Below, one piece after another: positions 11,168 to 22,057 of a DNA stretch of 64,000 bases. Both the position numbers and the translations under genes were made by a program. Source of the DNA: Globodera rostochiensis (Eukaryota; Nematoda; Chromadorea; Rhabditida; Heteroderidae); NCBI GenBank assembly GCA_018350325.1, contig JAEVLN010000009.1, positions 1,385,388-1,449,387 of the forward strand, in the 5' to 3' direction. The first letter of the stretch is position 1. The number at the start of each line of letters is the position of its first letter. Under the pieces are notes generated by a model, which saw only the letters and a list, made by a program, of their open reading frames with translations, was not told the DNA's origin and did not search any database.

Positions 11168-11681
11168 CTTTGGATTCTGCAGATCCGATCGATTGCCCTC
11201 CTCCGCCCCTGCCTTTACGTCGACATCGTTCGCTCCGTTTAGCCAGCGATAGATCTGGACCATCTCCTGGTTGGTTTTGATCGCAACATCGTGATTCTTA
11301 ATCAATCAGCTCATTCATCCGCTGTTTCGTTCTGCCACCTTACCTGCAGAAGTGCCACATATTCCCATCGTTTTTCCGGCACTGTCAGCAGACGGAGACA
11401 GTTCAGAAGCGCTTGGGTTATGTTGTGACCGCTCGAGTCAAAGATCCATTCGCGTGTGGAGACGACGACGTTCGGCAGGTACTCAGAGAGGCGTTTCATA
11501 GGCATGTGGAACTCCTGAATTTGGAAGGAATTTCAAAAGTTTTTGCAAAGGTTAGCCTCCCTTTGCCCATCTTGGCGATGTAATCGGACTCATTGAAGAG
11601 CACTCGTGCGCATTCGGGATGCTGTTCTGTGGTGTTTAGGAGGTCCCATCCTTTTAAGAGGGGCGGAGACTTTGAGGGCAT
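11168..11681 (-). CDS. partial gene of unknown family, three exons
   Basis: Reading on the minus strand, an exon opens at 11,681 after a cag acceptor (MPSKSPPLLKGWDLL, later NESDYIAKM). The next exon is 11,514-11,344 (57 codons, starts EFHMPMKRL, ends EYVALLQ, gtaagg donor) and then 11,296-11,168 (43 codons, starts NHDVAIKTNQ, ends LQNPK, gtaagt donor). The last two exons have clean canonical sites and phase 0 at both ends. The first has no canonical donor in the matching phase before 11,515, so its end is unsettled. The sequence is not repetitive and looks like genuine single-copy coding sequence with helical character, perhaps part of a large helical-repeat protein. I do not recognise the family. 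Flanking exons were not found: downstream the composite element at 9,774-11,069 intervenes, and upstream the large array at 11,764 begins. It could be a truncated gene. Confidence 0.6.
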
Positions 11682-11763
11682 CTGAATTAAGCATTGCATT
11701 TATTTCTGAATAAAATGTATTATTAAAAATTTTCCATAATATGGCAATAAATTTCCCAATTGA

Positions 11764-12843
11764 CCTTTGCCCGTTTTTGGCCCAGGTGGTGTTTTGTCTG
11801 TTTTTGGCCTGGTTGGTCTTTTAACCGTCTTTGGTTTGGTTGGCCTTTTGTCCGTTTTTGGCTTAGTTGGCCTTTTGTCCGGTTTTGGCTTAGTTGTCCT
11901 TTTAACCATGTTTGGCTTAGTTGGCCTTTTAACCATGTTTGGCTTAGTTGGCCTTTTAACCATGTTTGGCTTAGTTGGCCTTTTAACCATGTTTGGCTTA
12001 GTTGGCCTTTTGTCCGGTTTTGGCTTAGTTGTCCTTTTAACCATGTTTGGCTTAGTTGGCCTTTTAACCATGTTTTGCTTAGTTGGCCTTTTAACCATGT
12101 TTGGCTTAGTTGGCCTTTTGTCCGGTTTTGGCTTAGTTGTCCTTTTAACCATGTTTGGCTTAGTTGGCCTTTTAACCATGTTTGGCTTAGTTGGCCTTTT
12201 AACCATGTTTGGCTTAGTTGGCCTTTTGTCCGGTTTTGGCTTAGTTGTCCTTTTAACCATGTTTGGCTTAGTTGGCCTTTTAACCATGTTTGGCTTAGTT
12301 GGCCTTTTAACCATGTTTGGCTTAGTTGTCCTTTTAACCATGTTTGGCTTAGTTGTCCTTTTAACCATGTTTGGCTTAGTTGGCCTTTTAACCATGTTTG
12401 GCTTAGTTGGCCTTTTAACCATGTTTGGCTTAGTTGGCCTTTTGTCCGGTTTTGGCTTAGTTGTCCTTTTAACCATGTTTGGCTTAGTTGTCCTTTTAAC
12501 CATGTTTGGCTTAGTTGGCCTTTTGTCCGGTTTTGGCTTAGTTGTCCTTTTAACCATGTTTGGCTTAGTTGGCCTTTTAACCATGTTTGGCTTAGTTGGC
12601 CTTTTGTCCGGTTTTGGCTTAGTTGTCCTTTTAACCATGTTTGGCTTAGTTGGCCTTTTAACCATGTTTTTGCTTAGTTGGCCTTTTAACCATGTTTGGC
12701 TTAGTTGGCCTTTTGTCCGGTTTTGGCTTAGTTGTCCTTTTAACCATGTTTGGCTTAGTTGGCCTTTTAACCATGTTTGGCTTAGTTGGCCTTTTAACCA
12801 TGTTTGGCTTAGTTGTCCTTTTAACCATGTTTGGCTTAGTCAG
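11764..12843. repeat. 27-bp tandem array, about 40 units
   Basis: Units are built on ggcttagttggcctttt followed by aaccatgttt, with an alternative subunit (gtccggttttggcttagtt) inserted about every three to five units, giving a higher-order pattern. A period of 27 leaves frames open across the whole array on both strands, which produces spurious ORFs of over 300 codons. It ends at the word cagggacgtaaccggatgcc, which recurs at 13,418 after the second array. Confidence 0.9.
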
Positions 12844-13015
12844 GGACGTAACCGGATGCCAAAACAAGGTTTGGAAAGGGAATTACGGGCACAAACATTT
12901 TTCCCATAAAAACTAATCCAAGACAACAGAAAACGGGCAATTTTTATGAAAATTAGGAATACGCGCAATGTTGATAGAAAATTAAATTCTTAAAATTTGA
13001 CTAAATCCCAAAGGT

Positions 13016-13372
13016 TGGCTTAGTTGACCTTTTGACCATATTTGGCTTAGTTGGCCTTTTGACCGTTTTTGGCTTAGTTGGACTTTTGTCTGTTTTTGGC
13101 TTGGTTGGCCTTTTGACTATTTTTGGCTTGGTTGGCCCGTTTTTGGCTTGGTTGGCCTTTTGTCTGTTTTTGGCTTGGTTGGCCTTTTGACCATTTTTGG
13201 CTTGGTTGGCTTTTTGTCGGTTTTTGGCTTAGTTGGCCTTTTGTCTGTTTTTGGCTTAGTTGGCCCTTTGACCATGTTTGGCTTAGTTGGCCTTTTGACC
13301 GTTTTTGGCTTGGTTGGCCTTTTGTCCATTTTTGGCTTAGTTGGCCTCATGTCCGTTGGCCTTTTGTCCTAG
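13016..13372. repeat. diverged second block of the 27-bp array
   Basis: About 13 more divergent units of the same family (gaccgtttttggcttagttggcc type). The 60-bp block that ends the first array (12,841-12,905, cagggacgtaaccgg) recurs at 13,418-13,475, so array and flank appear to have been duplicated together. Confidence 0.85.
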
Positions 13373-13709
13373 CGCTGCCCTAATTTTAAAATTTGGCGTA
13401 ATCCCCCCGTACATATCAGGGACGTAACCGGATGCTAAAACAAGGTTTGGAAAGGGAATTATGGGCATAAAATTCGATTACATCCTTGGTGTGTACATAA
13501 CCAATTTGAAAAACCGGACGCCCCGGGTTAACGGGTTTGACGATTACTCGAGAGTCGATTCCCGTTTTGATTTGATTTGATCAACCGTCCATTTCGGCTT
13601 TTTCAACAACAAAAAACTGCCGTACAAATTATAGGATAAAAATACGCGCAATGTTGATAGAAAATTGAATTCTTAAAATTTGACTAAATCCCAAATTTGG
13701 CTTTGAAAT

Positions 13710-14154
13710 CAGGGAGGCCAACTCAACTGCGGTAAAATATGGCAACCGGCTCCAAAAATATGGGCATTTTTATGGCATCGAGGGGTCAAAAATATGGCAT
13801 TTTTATGGCATCGAGAGGTCAAAATATGGCATTTTTATGGCAGTTTTCTTGAGGAATTTTCAAAAAACCAATGGTTTTTTTTTTGAAAATTCTGCTTAAC
13901 TTTTGGGTGGAGGGTGAGAAAATTTTGAATTTTTTACTCTTATTTGTTAACAGATTTTCAACCAAAAAGTTCAAATTGTAATAATCAAAGAGCACTTTTT
14001 CGGGAATTCTCATTTTTTCCATTAAAAAATGAGAATATTTCACAAAGTTGTAAATATGGCAAAATTGTGGCAAGTGTGGAATTATGGCAAATAATATGGC
14101 AAATTTCCAAAATTATGGCATTTGCCATAAAAATAGGGCATTTTGGCCTCCCTG
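13710..14154. mobile_element. hAT-like MITE, 7/8 TSD
   Basis: Ends CAGGGAGGCCAA and TTTTGGCCTCCCTG are inverted. Flanks are tttgaaat (13,702-13,709) and tttgaaaa (14,155-14,162). The interior repeats aaaatatggcatttttatgg, a word also typical of the 4,777 family. Confidence 0.8.
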
Positions 14155-14433
14155 TTTGAAAAAAAGGATCAAAAAAATACAATGAATAGAATGAATGAAT
14201 GGAGCCAAAAAAACTGAAAGAAAGGAGGAAAGAATAATTCTGACTCAAAAATGAATGAGTCCAGCAGACGGGAAATGACTAATGTGACTGACTCGCACAA
14301 AAATGAATTAATAACAAAAAAAATTCTAAATGTTGACAAACAATTTGACTTTAATCTAAAAATTTTTTTTATGAAAACCAAAATTATTGGCGAATTGATG
14401 AAAGAATTAAGAAAGGTTATGAATAAGGTAAAT

Positions 14434-15305
14434 ACCCTATTCGCTTTTGGCCAATTCGCTTTTTACCCTATTCGCTTTTTTTGGGACCATTCGCTTTTTT
14501 GGGACCATTCGCTTTTTTTGGGACCATTCGCTTTTTTGGGACCATTCGCTTTTTTGGGACCATTCGCTTTTTTTGGGACCATTCGCTTTTTTGGGACCAT
14601 TCGCTTTTTTTGGGACCATTCGCTTTTTAGTAAGAAAAAAGCATTTATGAGCGAAATTTGAAGGTTTTATGCAATTCTATAAGTGTATTCAGGGGTTATT
14701 GAGGTCGCTGATCACGAATATGACATCAGATTTATCACTTGACATCATATCTATGATTTCGACACCTATGTTTTTGTAAAAAAATTAAAATTTTTTTTGT
14801 TTCAAAGTTGAGAAAAAGCTGTTTTTAGGGTATTCGGGGGCGTAGAATCCGAATCTGACTCTCTTATTGTAATTGCATGCATTTCCACCGATTTTGAGCA
14901 ATAAATGTGATTTTTGAAATTTCGAAAAAAATTCGAATTCGGGTCCGGGGTTCGAAATTGGTCTATGTAAATATCAGATTCTGATTCTACGCCCCCGAAT
15001 ACCCTTAAAAACAGCTTTTTCTCAACTTTGAAAAAAAAAATTTTAATTTTTTTACAAAAACATAGGTGTCGAAATCATAGATTAGATGATGTCAAGTGAT
15101 AAATCTGATGTCATATTCGTGATCAGCTACCTCAATAACCCCTGAATACACTTAAAAAGTTGCATAAAAGCTTCTATTTCCGCTCATAAACGCTTTTTTC
15201 TTACTAAAAAGCGAGTCGTCCCAAAAAAAGCGAATCGTCCCAAAAAAAGCGAATCGGGTCAAAAGCGAATAGGGTAAAAGCGAATTGGCCAAAAGCGAAT
15301 AGGGG
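14434..15305. repeat. 870-bp foldback with cattcgcttttttgg arms
   Basis: The left arm (14,434-14,628) is a tandem array of ttcgcttttttgggacca units; the right arm (15,195-15,305) carries the inverted words (ccaaaaaaagcgaatcg). Between the arms a long palindrome continues: agtgtattcaggggttattg near 14,681 mirrors caataacccctgaatacact near 15,132, and gtagaatccgaatctga near 14,845 mirrors tcagattctgattctac near 14,976. The centre is near 14,940. No coding capacity. Confidence 0.85.
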
Positions 15306-15689
15306 TCTTGTCATGAATAATAATAGTGATTTTAAGCAGAGGATTATGGTGGTCATAGATACGCGAAGAAATTTTTCGATAAGTTTAGACTAAGCTAAGC
15401 AAGGCAACTTAACTACCAAGAAGAAGGTAAAAAAGACCAAGCATTGCCCACACGTAAATCGGTTTGGAAAAATGATGATTGCATATTTCTAATGTATTTG
15501 CTAACGTTGGGTATTCTTTTCGTTTTCCTGTTGGAGCAAAGTGCCATGTTCGGAGGGTAATTAGTTTAAATTAATTTATAATATTATTTTAGCAAATTAA
15601 AGTTCCTAGAAATTTTTACATTCAGAGGCCCTAATTTGTAAGGATAAAAAACACTGGAGCAATTGCGAGTTTAAAAATGGGCTGCTTCA

Positions 15690-15978
15690 ACTGGGAAACG
15701 GCATTGTTTGCGACGACGTTTTGTTCGAAGTGTTCGCATTTTGTGGCCATTTTGTGCTCGGACTGAAAATGGCGCTGATCAGCGATCTCTATTTGACTTT
15801 TTGGTGGACGCCAATTTCAAAAGGACAAAGTGATCGGATTCGAACGACTTAACATAAGGTCTTCTTTCTCAGAATTTATATTTTTGGTTATATAATGCTT
15901 TTAGTTACATGGACCAAAGTGTCATCGAATTTCTTCAAAGCATCCGCCGACTTTTCGACTCCAAAGGGGCCAATCTTT
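15690..15978 (+). pseudogene. F-box-like family relic
   Basis: Frame starting near 15,691 reads [17 protein letters not shown] and continues to MALISD. A frameshift near 15,790 is needed to reach FDFLVDANF, then VIGFERL near 15,833, and after a gap SVIEFLQSIRRLFDSKG at about 15,912-15,966. I recall these phrases as typical of an F-box-containing family that is expanded in cyst nematodes, but this is from memory and not searched. The frameshift, an internal loss between the two halves and the absence of the remainder mark a degenerate copy. Confidence 0.5.
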
Positions 15979-16248
15979 TAATCAATCTCTTTTCTTTCTC
16001 TTTCTCTGCCACTTCCCTCACTCTTTCGTCTTTCTCTGCGCTCTGACACCGATTGGACAGCGCTGCGGACGCATCAGCGACGCGCGCGCCGCAGCGGGCA
16101 GCGCAGGCATTTGCCCAACATCTCTGCTCCATCTTCTCAATATTTCTCTCTCTTTCTTCATCAAAACTCTCTTCAGTTTCCATAAAATGAGCCAAACCGT
16201 CAACAGGTAGCAGCATTCTACACTTATACCATTTTGACGATTTTTAGT

Positions 16249-16837
16249 AGGGTTGGACGGGTCCGGGACTTTTGGAAAAACCGGGACTAAATTTGGTCCC
16301 GGTAAAAAAAAACCGGGACTACTGGGCAAAAACAAGAAAAAAATGCTTGGCAAAAAACCGGGACCATTATAAGGGGATTTTGAAAAACCGGGACTAGAAT
16401 TTCAGTACCAAAATGGAAAAAGACCATTTCAGTACTGGTCCAACGAAGCGGGCCGTTTGCGTCTCAGGGGCGTTTAGCAGCTCATAACTTTTTTCAAGAC
16501 TGACCAATCATCGTAATCTTTATATCATTCAAAAGGCCGTAATAAGATGAAGCTATTGTATTTATAAGCATTCGAAAAAGCATTGGATAAAATTGAACAA
16601 AGTTATGACTAGAAAACAATGAAAAAGCCCGATTTTTACACTTTTTCATTTATAACTTTTTAATAAAGCATCGAACCGGCTTTATGTTGCTGATACATAT
16701 CTTCTAATCATTTAGAGCTTTCGAATGATATAAAGTTTATGAAGATTGGTTAGACGTGAAAAAAGCTATGAGCTGCTAAACGTTCCTGAGACGCAACTGG
16801 CCAGACGCAACTGACCCCTACCCCCTGTCCAACCCTG
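16249..16837. mobile_element. hAT-like element holding a foldback, 8/8 TSD
   Basis: Ends AGGGTTGGAC and GTCCAACCCTG are inverted. The direct repeat tttttagt flanks it at 16,241-16,248 and 16,838-16,845. The left part is made of ccgggact words. From 16,450 to 16,815 lies a foldback with ends gcgtctcagg / cctgagacgc and an AT-rich core containing cataactttttt, accaatc and atatcattc motifs, like the cores at 2.9, 10.3 and 41.4 kb. It lies just upstream of the first recognised ARM exon. Confidence 0.8.
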
Positions 16838-16913
16838 TTTTTAGTATTTCACGTGTTTTACCAAAACATATAAATCCGGGTACACATAATTAATTTTTAT
16901 ATTCAATTTTCAG

Positions 16914-19900
16914 CTCAACGCTTGTAAGCCAAGCAAAAAGTGCGGACCCAAATGAGCGCTTGCCAGCGGTGTCCCGGATTTGTGGCTTGCTCTCTAAAAG
17001 TGCAAATGCAGATAAACTGCTCATCGCCGAGTTCGTCTCCATTGGCATTTTGCCTGTCCTTGTCAGCTGCTTGAAGGCCAATGAGTAGGCAAATGTCCCA
17101 ACCTTTTTTAAAAATCAAAGTTCCGCCCGATTTTTTGGTCCCACCGGGACTAATGTACACTAAAATAATTTTCCGGGAACGGGGTTTTCAAATTTAACAG
17201 GACGGGATTCCCGTGTTTTTGCCGTTCCCGTAAAAATCCCGCTTGTCAAAAAAGACGGGACCGAGAATCCCGTACTTTTTCTCTCGGCTATCCCGTTCGC
17301 GCCGTTCTCTAATGTACACCCCAAAATGATGGCATTTTCGAGTGACAATACCAACTTTTTTACAAGGCTTCCCCCCCAAGTAACTCGGTGGTCTTTCGCT
17401 AAGTCCTATGCTAGCATCCCTGCTTCTCAACTTCTTTGAAGTTTTAATAGCTCAACGGAATATTTTATGACTGTTGTATTATTTAGTGACAAACTTATTG
17501 TCGAGGCTGCAAGTGCCATTGGGAATATTGCTGATGGCAACGCACGTGAAGTTGTTGAAGCTGGTGCCGTGCCGCTTTTAGTCAAACTGCTCCAATCACC
17601 CAACATGGAAGTGTGCACATATACGGCCAAGGCCCTTGGGAACATTGCTGATGGCAACGCACGTGAAGTTATTGAAGCTGGTGCCGTGCCGCACTTAGTT
17701 AATCTGCTCCATTCACCGAACATGGAAGTGTGTGAAAATACTGCCATGGCCTTTGCGCGCATTGTTGACGATGAATTTAATTGTGCATCAAACGACCATG
17801 TACTTGCTGTCATTGAAGCTGGTGCATTACCGCCATTAATAAAGCTGACTCAGACGCCGAACGAGGATGTGTGTACTCATGCTTCGTTTGCTATTGAATG
17901 CATAATCGGTATATGGGGACTTACCATAGGGAATAATTAATATTAGCTATTCTCTATGTGTGTACTCATGCTTCGTTTGCTATTGAATGCATAATCGGTA
18001 TATGGGGACTTACCATAGGGAATAATTAATATTAGCTATTCTCTATGTGTGTACTCATGCTTCGTGTGCTATTGAATGCATAATCGGTATATGGGGACTT
18101 ACCATAGGGAATAATTAATATTAGCTATTCTCTATGTGTGTACTCATGCTTCGTTTGCTATTGAATGCATAATCGGTATATGGGGACTTACCATAGGGAA
18201 TAATTAATATTAGCTATTCTCTATGTGTGTACTCATGCTTCGTGTGCTATTGAATGCATAATCGGTATATGGGGACTTACCATAGGGAATAATTAATATT
18301 AGCTATTCTCTATGTGTGTACTCATGCTTCGTGTGCTATTGAATGCATAATCGGTATATGGGGACTTACCATAGGGAATAATTAATATTAGCTATTCTCT
18401 ATCTTTATTGAAAGAAAGAGATTGGTATAGACACTATTCCTGTGCCCCGGGCTATAAAAGAATGCCAGGAAAATGCTTGGAATTGTTTGGAAAATTTTTT
18501 ATTTATTTCAAAATAAAATAATTTGAAAATATGTTTAAATAACTTAAGATGATTTTAAAACTCAGTTTCTAAATGAAACTAGAAACTTAAAAAAAAAACA
18601 ATTTTTTTCCGTTTTTTGTTTTACAAAAACTTTGCCGATTTTTAAATTAAAAATCCGCTATGAATTAAATTAATAAAAAAAATGCATTTAAAAATGAATT
18701 AATTCAATTTTGCCATTTATTTATTGAACATAAATCGTTAACCCTGCCTCGTAGCAGGGTTAAGAATGCTTAAAAAAAATAAACCCGGGTTAGATGAGCA
18801 AAGCAAATGCAAATAAACCCGGGTTAAGTTTCGTTAACCCGGGTTAAGTTTCGTTAACCCGGGTTAAGTTTCGTTAACCCGGGTTAAGTTTCGTTAACCC
18901 GGGTTAAGTTTCGTTAACCCGGGTTAAGTTTCGTTAACCCGGGTTAAAGAGGAGCTTAACCCGGGTTAAGTTTCGTTAACCCGGGTTAAGTTTCGTTAAC
19001 CCGGGTTAAGTTTCGTTAACCCGGGTTAAGTTTCGTTAACCCGGGTTAAAGAGGAGCTTAACCCGGGTTAAGTTTCGTTAACCCGGGTTAAAGAGGAGCT
19101 TAACCCGGGTTAAGCGTTAACCCGGGTTAAGGCCTTTAACCCCAAGACGAGCAAAGGGCCCCAGAAATCGAGATGCCGACTTAAAATCTAACTACCTACT
19201 TTTTTTTTAGTCCAAATTCCCAATTTATATGGATATTGTCTTGAAGTGGAGCTTATGCAGAGCGTGGCAAGACATAACTTTTCTATAAAAATTAATTAAT
19301 TTGTTTTTATATGGAAAATGGGATTGTTATGCCCTTTTGTCATTTGCTTGCCGGAAGCAATGAGGAAATTACGCTTAAAGTGCTTGATGGAATAAAGAGG
19401 GTTTTGACCAATGTACAGAATGGAGAAAGCGTAATACAGTTGCTCAAGGAGTTCGGAGGTATATTTTAAGGTAATGCCTAAAATTGGCAAATACTTTCCA
19501 GGTCTGCAGAAGATTGAGCAATTGAAAACCAACGAAAGTGAAGTGGTCCTCAAAATGGTAGGCAATTTTGTTAAATTCAACTTGTTTTTTTTCTGAGAAG
19601 TAAAACAGGGTTGCCATTCATCCTTTTTCAAAGGACAGTCCTTTGAAATGGACCTTCAATCTTATAAATTGAAAATGCCCTTATTTTCAAGAACGTCCTT
19701 TGAAACGAGAATTTGGCTGGAAGTTTAAATATTTGTAATTTTAGTGGAGAAACATTCATGTTTTGGCATTGTGTAAATTTTTATATTTTTTTATTTTGAA
19801 AAATTCGCAAAAACGCCTAAAATTGATTTGGAGAAAATTTTTTGAGCGCCCTTGGATTTCTTAACATTGGCCCGTTGTGCCCTTGAAAATCAACATATTT

Positions 19901-20681
19901 GTCCTTGGGCATAGCTTTGACAAGATGTGGCAACCCGAAGTAAAAGGAATTTAATTCCAAAAATTATTGAAGGATAATATTAAAAATAAATCTTGAAAAC
20001 AATTAATTTACTTATAACAAATTTATATAAAATAATTAATTTAATACATACCTCTGTCAGATTGAAATGCTTCAGTCATCGAATGGTTGCGTTGTCTGTT
20101 TCCATAAAAAGGTACGCACCCCTAAAGATCGAGATTTTCTTTAAAAAATTTTTTTTTGATATTTTTTATTAATTTTCCAAAACATGTGAAAAATATATAA
20201 TTACAATTGTAGAGGAAATTAATAAAGATTAAAGAATTTTGAAGGGGTTCATTAGGGATGCTCGGGAATTGAAATTTACCGAGAACCTAGACCGAGAAAT
20301 GACACCGAGACTCGAGACTGAGACCCAAAAAAACCAAGAAATTTCTCAACTCGGGAACCGAGACTCTCGAGCATCCCTAGGGTTCACGCAAAAATTGACT
20401 GGATTTGGTCAATTATAGCACATTTTTTAATCAAGATTTTGCCACTTTTTGGGATTTTGGTCAATATTGGGGGGTTTTTGTCAATATAAATCTCATCGCT
20501 AATTATAATTAATAAAACCAATTTTTTGAAGTTTCTTAATAAAATTTTAAATGTTAAGATAGAAATTGCTTTCATTCCGTGTTGGCACGCCTGTGTTTGC
20601 GAAGTATGTGCGGACAAAATTGGCACATGTCCAATGTGTCATCAAATCATTAACGACAAAAAGCGCATTTATCTGCCTTAA
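16914..20681 (+). CDS. importin-alpha-like ARM repeats with C-terminal RING finger
   Basis: Exons: 16,914-17,084 (VSQAKSADPNERLPAV), 17,487-17,908 (two near-identical ARM repeats with IGNIADGN and EAGAVP, then a third), about 19,296-19,458 (ENGIVMPFCHLL), 19,502-19,557 (GLQKIEQL), 20,061-20,111 and 20,559-20,681. Phases agree at every junction except entry into the third of these, where no AG acceptor or bridging exon was found. The ARM part resembles importin-alpha, which carries NLS cargo. The last two exons form C-x2-C-x11-C-x-H-x3-C-x2-C-x6-C-x2-C ending KKRIYLP, the spacing and short tail of IAP-type RING E3 ligases. The importin C-terminal helix (VVLKMIEML) runs straight into the RING. 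An ARM-substrate-binding ubiquitin ligase is my inference. The 5' end is not found. Introns hold a minisatellite, an array and two MITEs. Confidence 0.75.
17872..18405. repeat. 89-bp minisatellite, 6 copies, containing an exon end and splice donor
   Basis: Units start at 17,872, 17,961, 18,050, 18,139, 18,228 and 18,317. The first unit begins inside the second ARM exon: its first 37 bases are coding, followed by the donor (atcg|gtatat) at 17,908/17,909. The amplification therefore copied the exon tail and its donor five more times into the intron. Copies differ at one position (cgtttgc or cgtgtgc), so amplification is recent. Confidence 0.9.
18783..19136. repeat. 20-bp array of a 14-bp perfect palindrome
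   Basis: About 17 copies of ttaacccgggttaa joined by gtttcg or by agaggagc. The 14-bp core is its own reverse complement. It lies in the ARM-RING intron. A weaker trace of the same word is near 56,107-56,180. Confidence 0.9.
19606..19937. mobile_element. hAT-like MITE, 8/8 TSD, in ARM-RING intron
   Basis: Ends CAGGGTTGCCA and TGGCAACCCG are inverted. The direct repeat aagtaaaa is at 19,598-19,605 and 19,938-19,945. The interior repeats variants of aaggacagtcctttgaa; sequence like this recurs near 24,580-24,660 and 28,570-28,650. Confidence 0.85.
20253..20379. mobile_element. hAT-like MITE (127 bp), 7/8 TSD, in ARM-RING intron
   Basis: Ends TAGGGATGCTCGGG and CTCGAGCATCCCTA are inverted. Flanks are gggttcat (20,245-20,252) and gggttcac (20,380-20,387). 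The interior repeats accgagac/ctcgagac words. It sits in the last intron of the ARM-RING gene. A fragment of the same kind is near 63,280-63,350. Confidence 0.8.
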
Positions 20682-21176
20682 TGAAATTTGGAATGATTTT
20701 TAAATTCATCTCATTTTGAGGTTCAAACATTTTGTTCATTGTTTCCATATAATCAAATGAAGTCTAAATGATTTGATGATAAATGAAAGAACCAGTGAAC
20801 TTTCGAGTCAGCGCCAGGACCGGAACTGGTGAAATCTCCAATTTAGGGACTGAATTTCCCCCCCTTATATAGTCCCGGTTTTCTCAAAATTTCAAATCTT
20901 TTGATTTTGACTATTGATCCCGGGTTTTTTGACCGGGTTAATTTTCCCCCAAATAACCCGCTTTTTTAATTTTCTCACTCCCGATCTCGGTACTAATCGA
21001 AACAGAATAAACAAAATGCTAAAGGACGATCGATAATTTTTGAATGCGGAGATGGCGTTTGCAAAATGTGTGGAGAAAAATAGCAGCAGAAGTACCGGGA
21101 TTTTGGTAAAAACCGGGACCGGGATTAAGAAAATTAAAAGCCCGGGATTTTATAAGGGGGGGGGGGAGAGGAAATA

Positions 21177-21881
21177 ATCAAATCCCGGTCAAAAAACCGG
21201 GATCAATGGTTTCACAGATAAAATCGAAATGGTTCTCTAGTACATTTGGTATGCAAACTTAAACTTTTTCAAAGTTAAAGTGGAAATCTTCAAAGTTTAA
21301 AGTGAGATTTGGTAAATAAAGAAAGGTCTAACATTAGGGCAAAAGGGTAATGGCTGCAATTGTGCTGCCCCAATTTTTTAGAGAGTCCGAAGAGTTATTT
21401 GCATGCAGAACCGATTTATGAGAGTTGCCAGAATCAAACGATGCGTTTTGATGGGTTGGCACAATTGCAGCCGTTATTGCCCTAATGTTAGACCTTTCTT
21501 TATTTACCAAATCTCACTTTAAACTTTGAAGATTTCCACTTTAACTTTGAAAAAGTTTAAGTTTGCATACCAAATGTACTTTCCAAGTTAAAAGTTCAAA
21601 GTTAAGGATGACTGCGTACCAAATGTTACTCTTAATTCACGTTACTTTTAAAAGTTACTTTTAACTTTGAATTTTGCCATCAAATTTCAAAAAATTCTTC
21701 AAAGTAAAAAAGGGTTTATAACTCGAGACTAACTTAACAGAGAAAGGTAAATTTAGAGGAAGCTCAAATAGAGACTTTCTGATCACATTTATTTTTTTCA
21801 GAATTTTGTGGTAGAGTAGAGAACCATTTCGATTTTATCTGTGAAACCATTGATCTCGCTTTTTTGACCGGGATTTGATTC
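21177..21881. repeat. nested palindromes
   Basis: Outer arms 21,177-21,240 and 21,817-21,881 are inverted copies (aatcaaatcccggtc, then ggtttcacagataaaatcg). Inside is a second palindrome, 21,241-21,579, with arms of about 130 bp (tacatttggtatgcaaactt against its complement). The inner one may be an independent MITE; no clear target duplication was read. Confidence 0.75.
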
Positions 21882-22057
21882 CCGGCCACTCCCGTCCCGG
21901 CCACTCCCGTCCCGCCACTCCCGTCCCGGCCACTCCCGTCCCGCCACTCCCGTCCCGCCACTCCCGTCCCGGCCACTCCCGTCCCGGCCACTCCCGTCCC
22001 GCCACTCCCGCCCCGCCACTCCCGTCCCGCCACTCCCGTCCCGGCCACTCCCGTCCT
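21881..22057. repeat. GC-rich array ccactcccgtcccgg
   Basis: About 11 copies of a 15-17 bp unit, immediately outside the outer palindrome arm. Related to the cccggtcccgg words of other elements. ORFs over it are artefacts. Confidence 0.85.

Noticed and set aside
11700..12909. ORFs of 305-380 codons on both strands (repeated KPNMVKRPT or FGLVGLL)
   Set aside because: They come from a 27-bp tandem array whose period is a multiple of three; open frames exist on both strands, with no start context, splice sites or composition change.
15935..16353. Minus-strand ORFs of 93 and 111 codons rich in Glu/Arg
   Set aside because: They overlap a ctttct-rich stretch and the end of a MITE; no homology or splice evidence.
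18783..19136. Telomere-like or CRISPR-like repeat
   Set aside because: The unit is a 14-bp palindrome with fixed linkers, unlike nematode TTAGGC telomeres, and there are no spacers.
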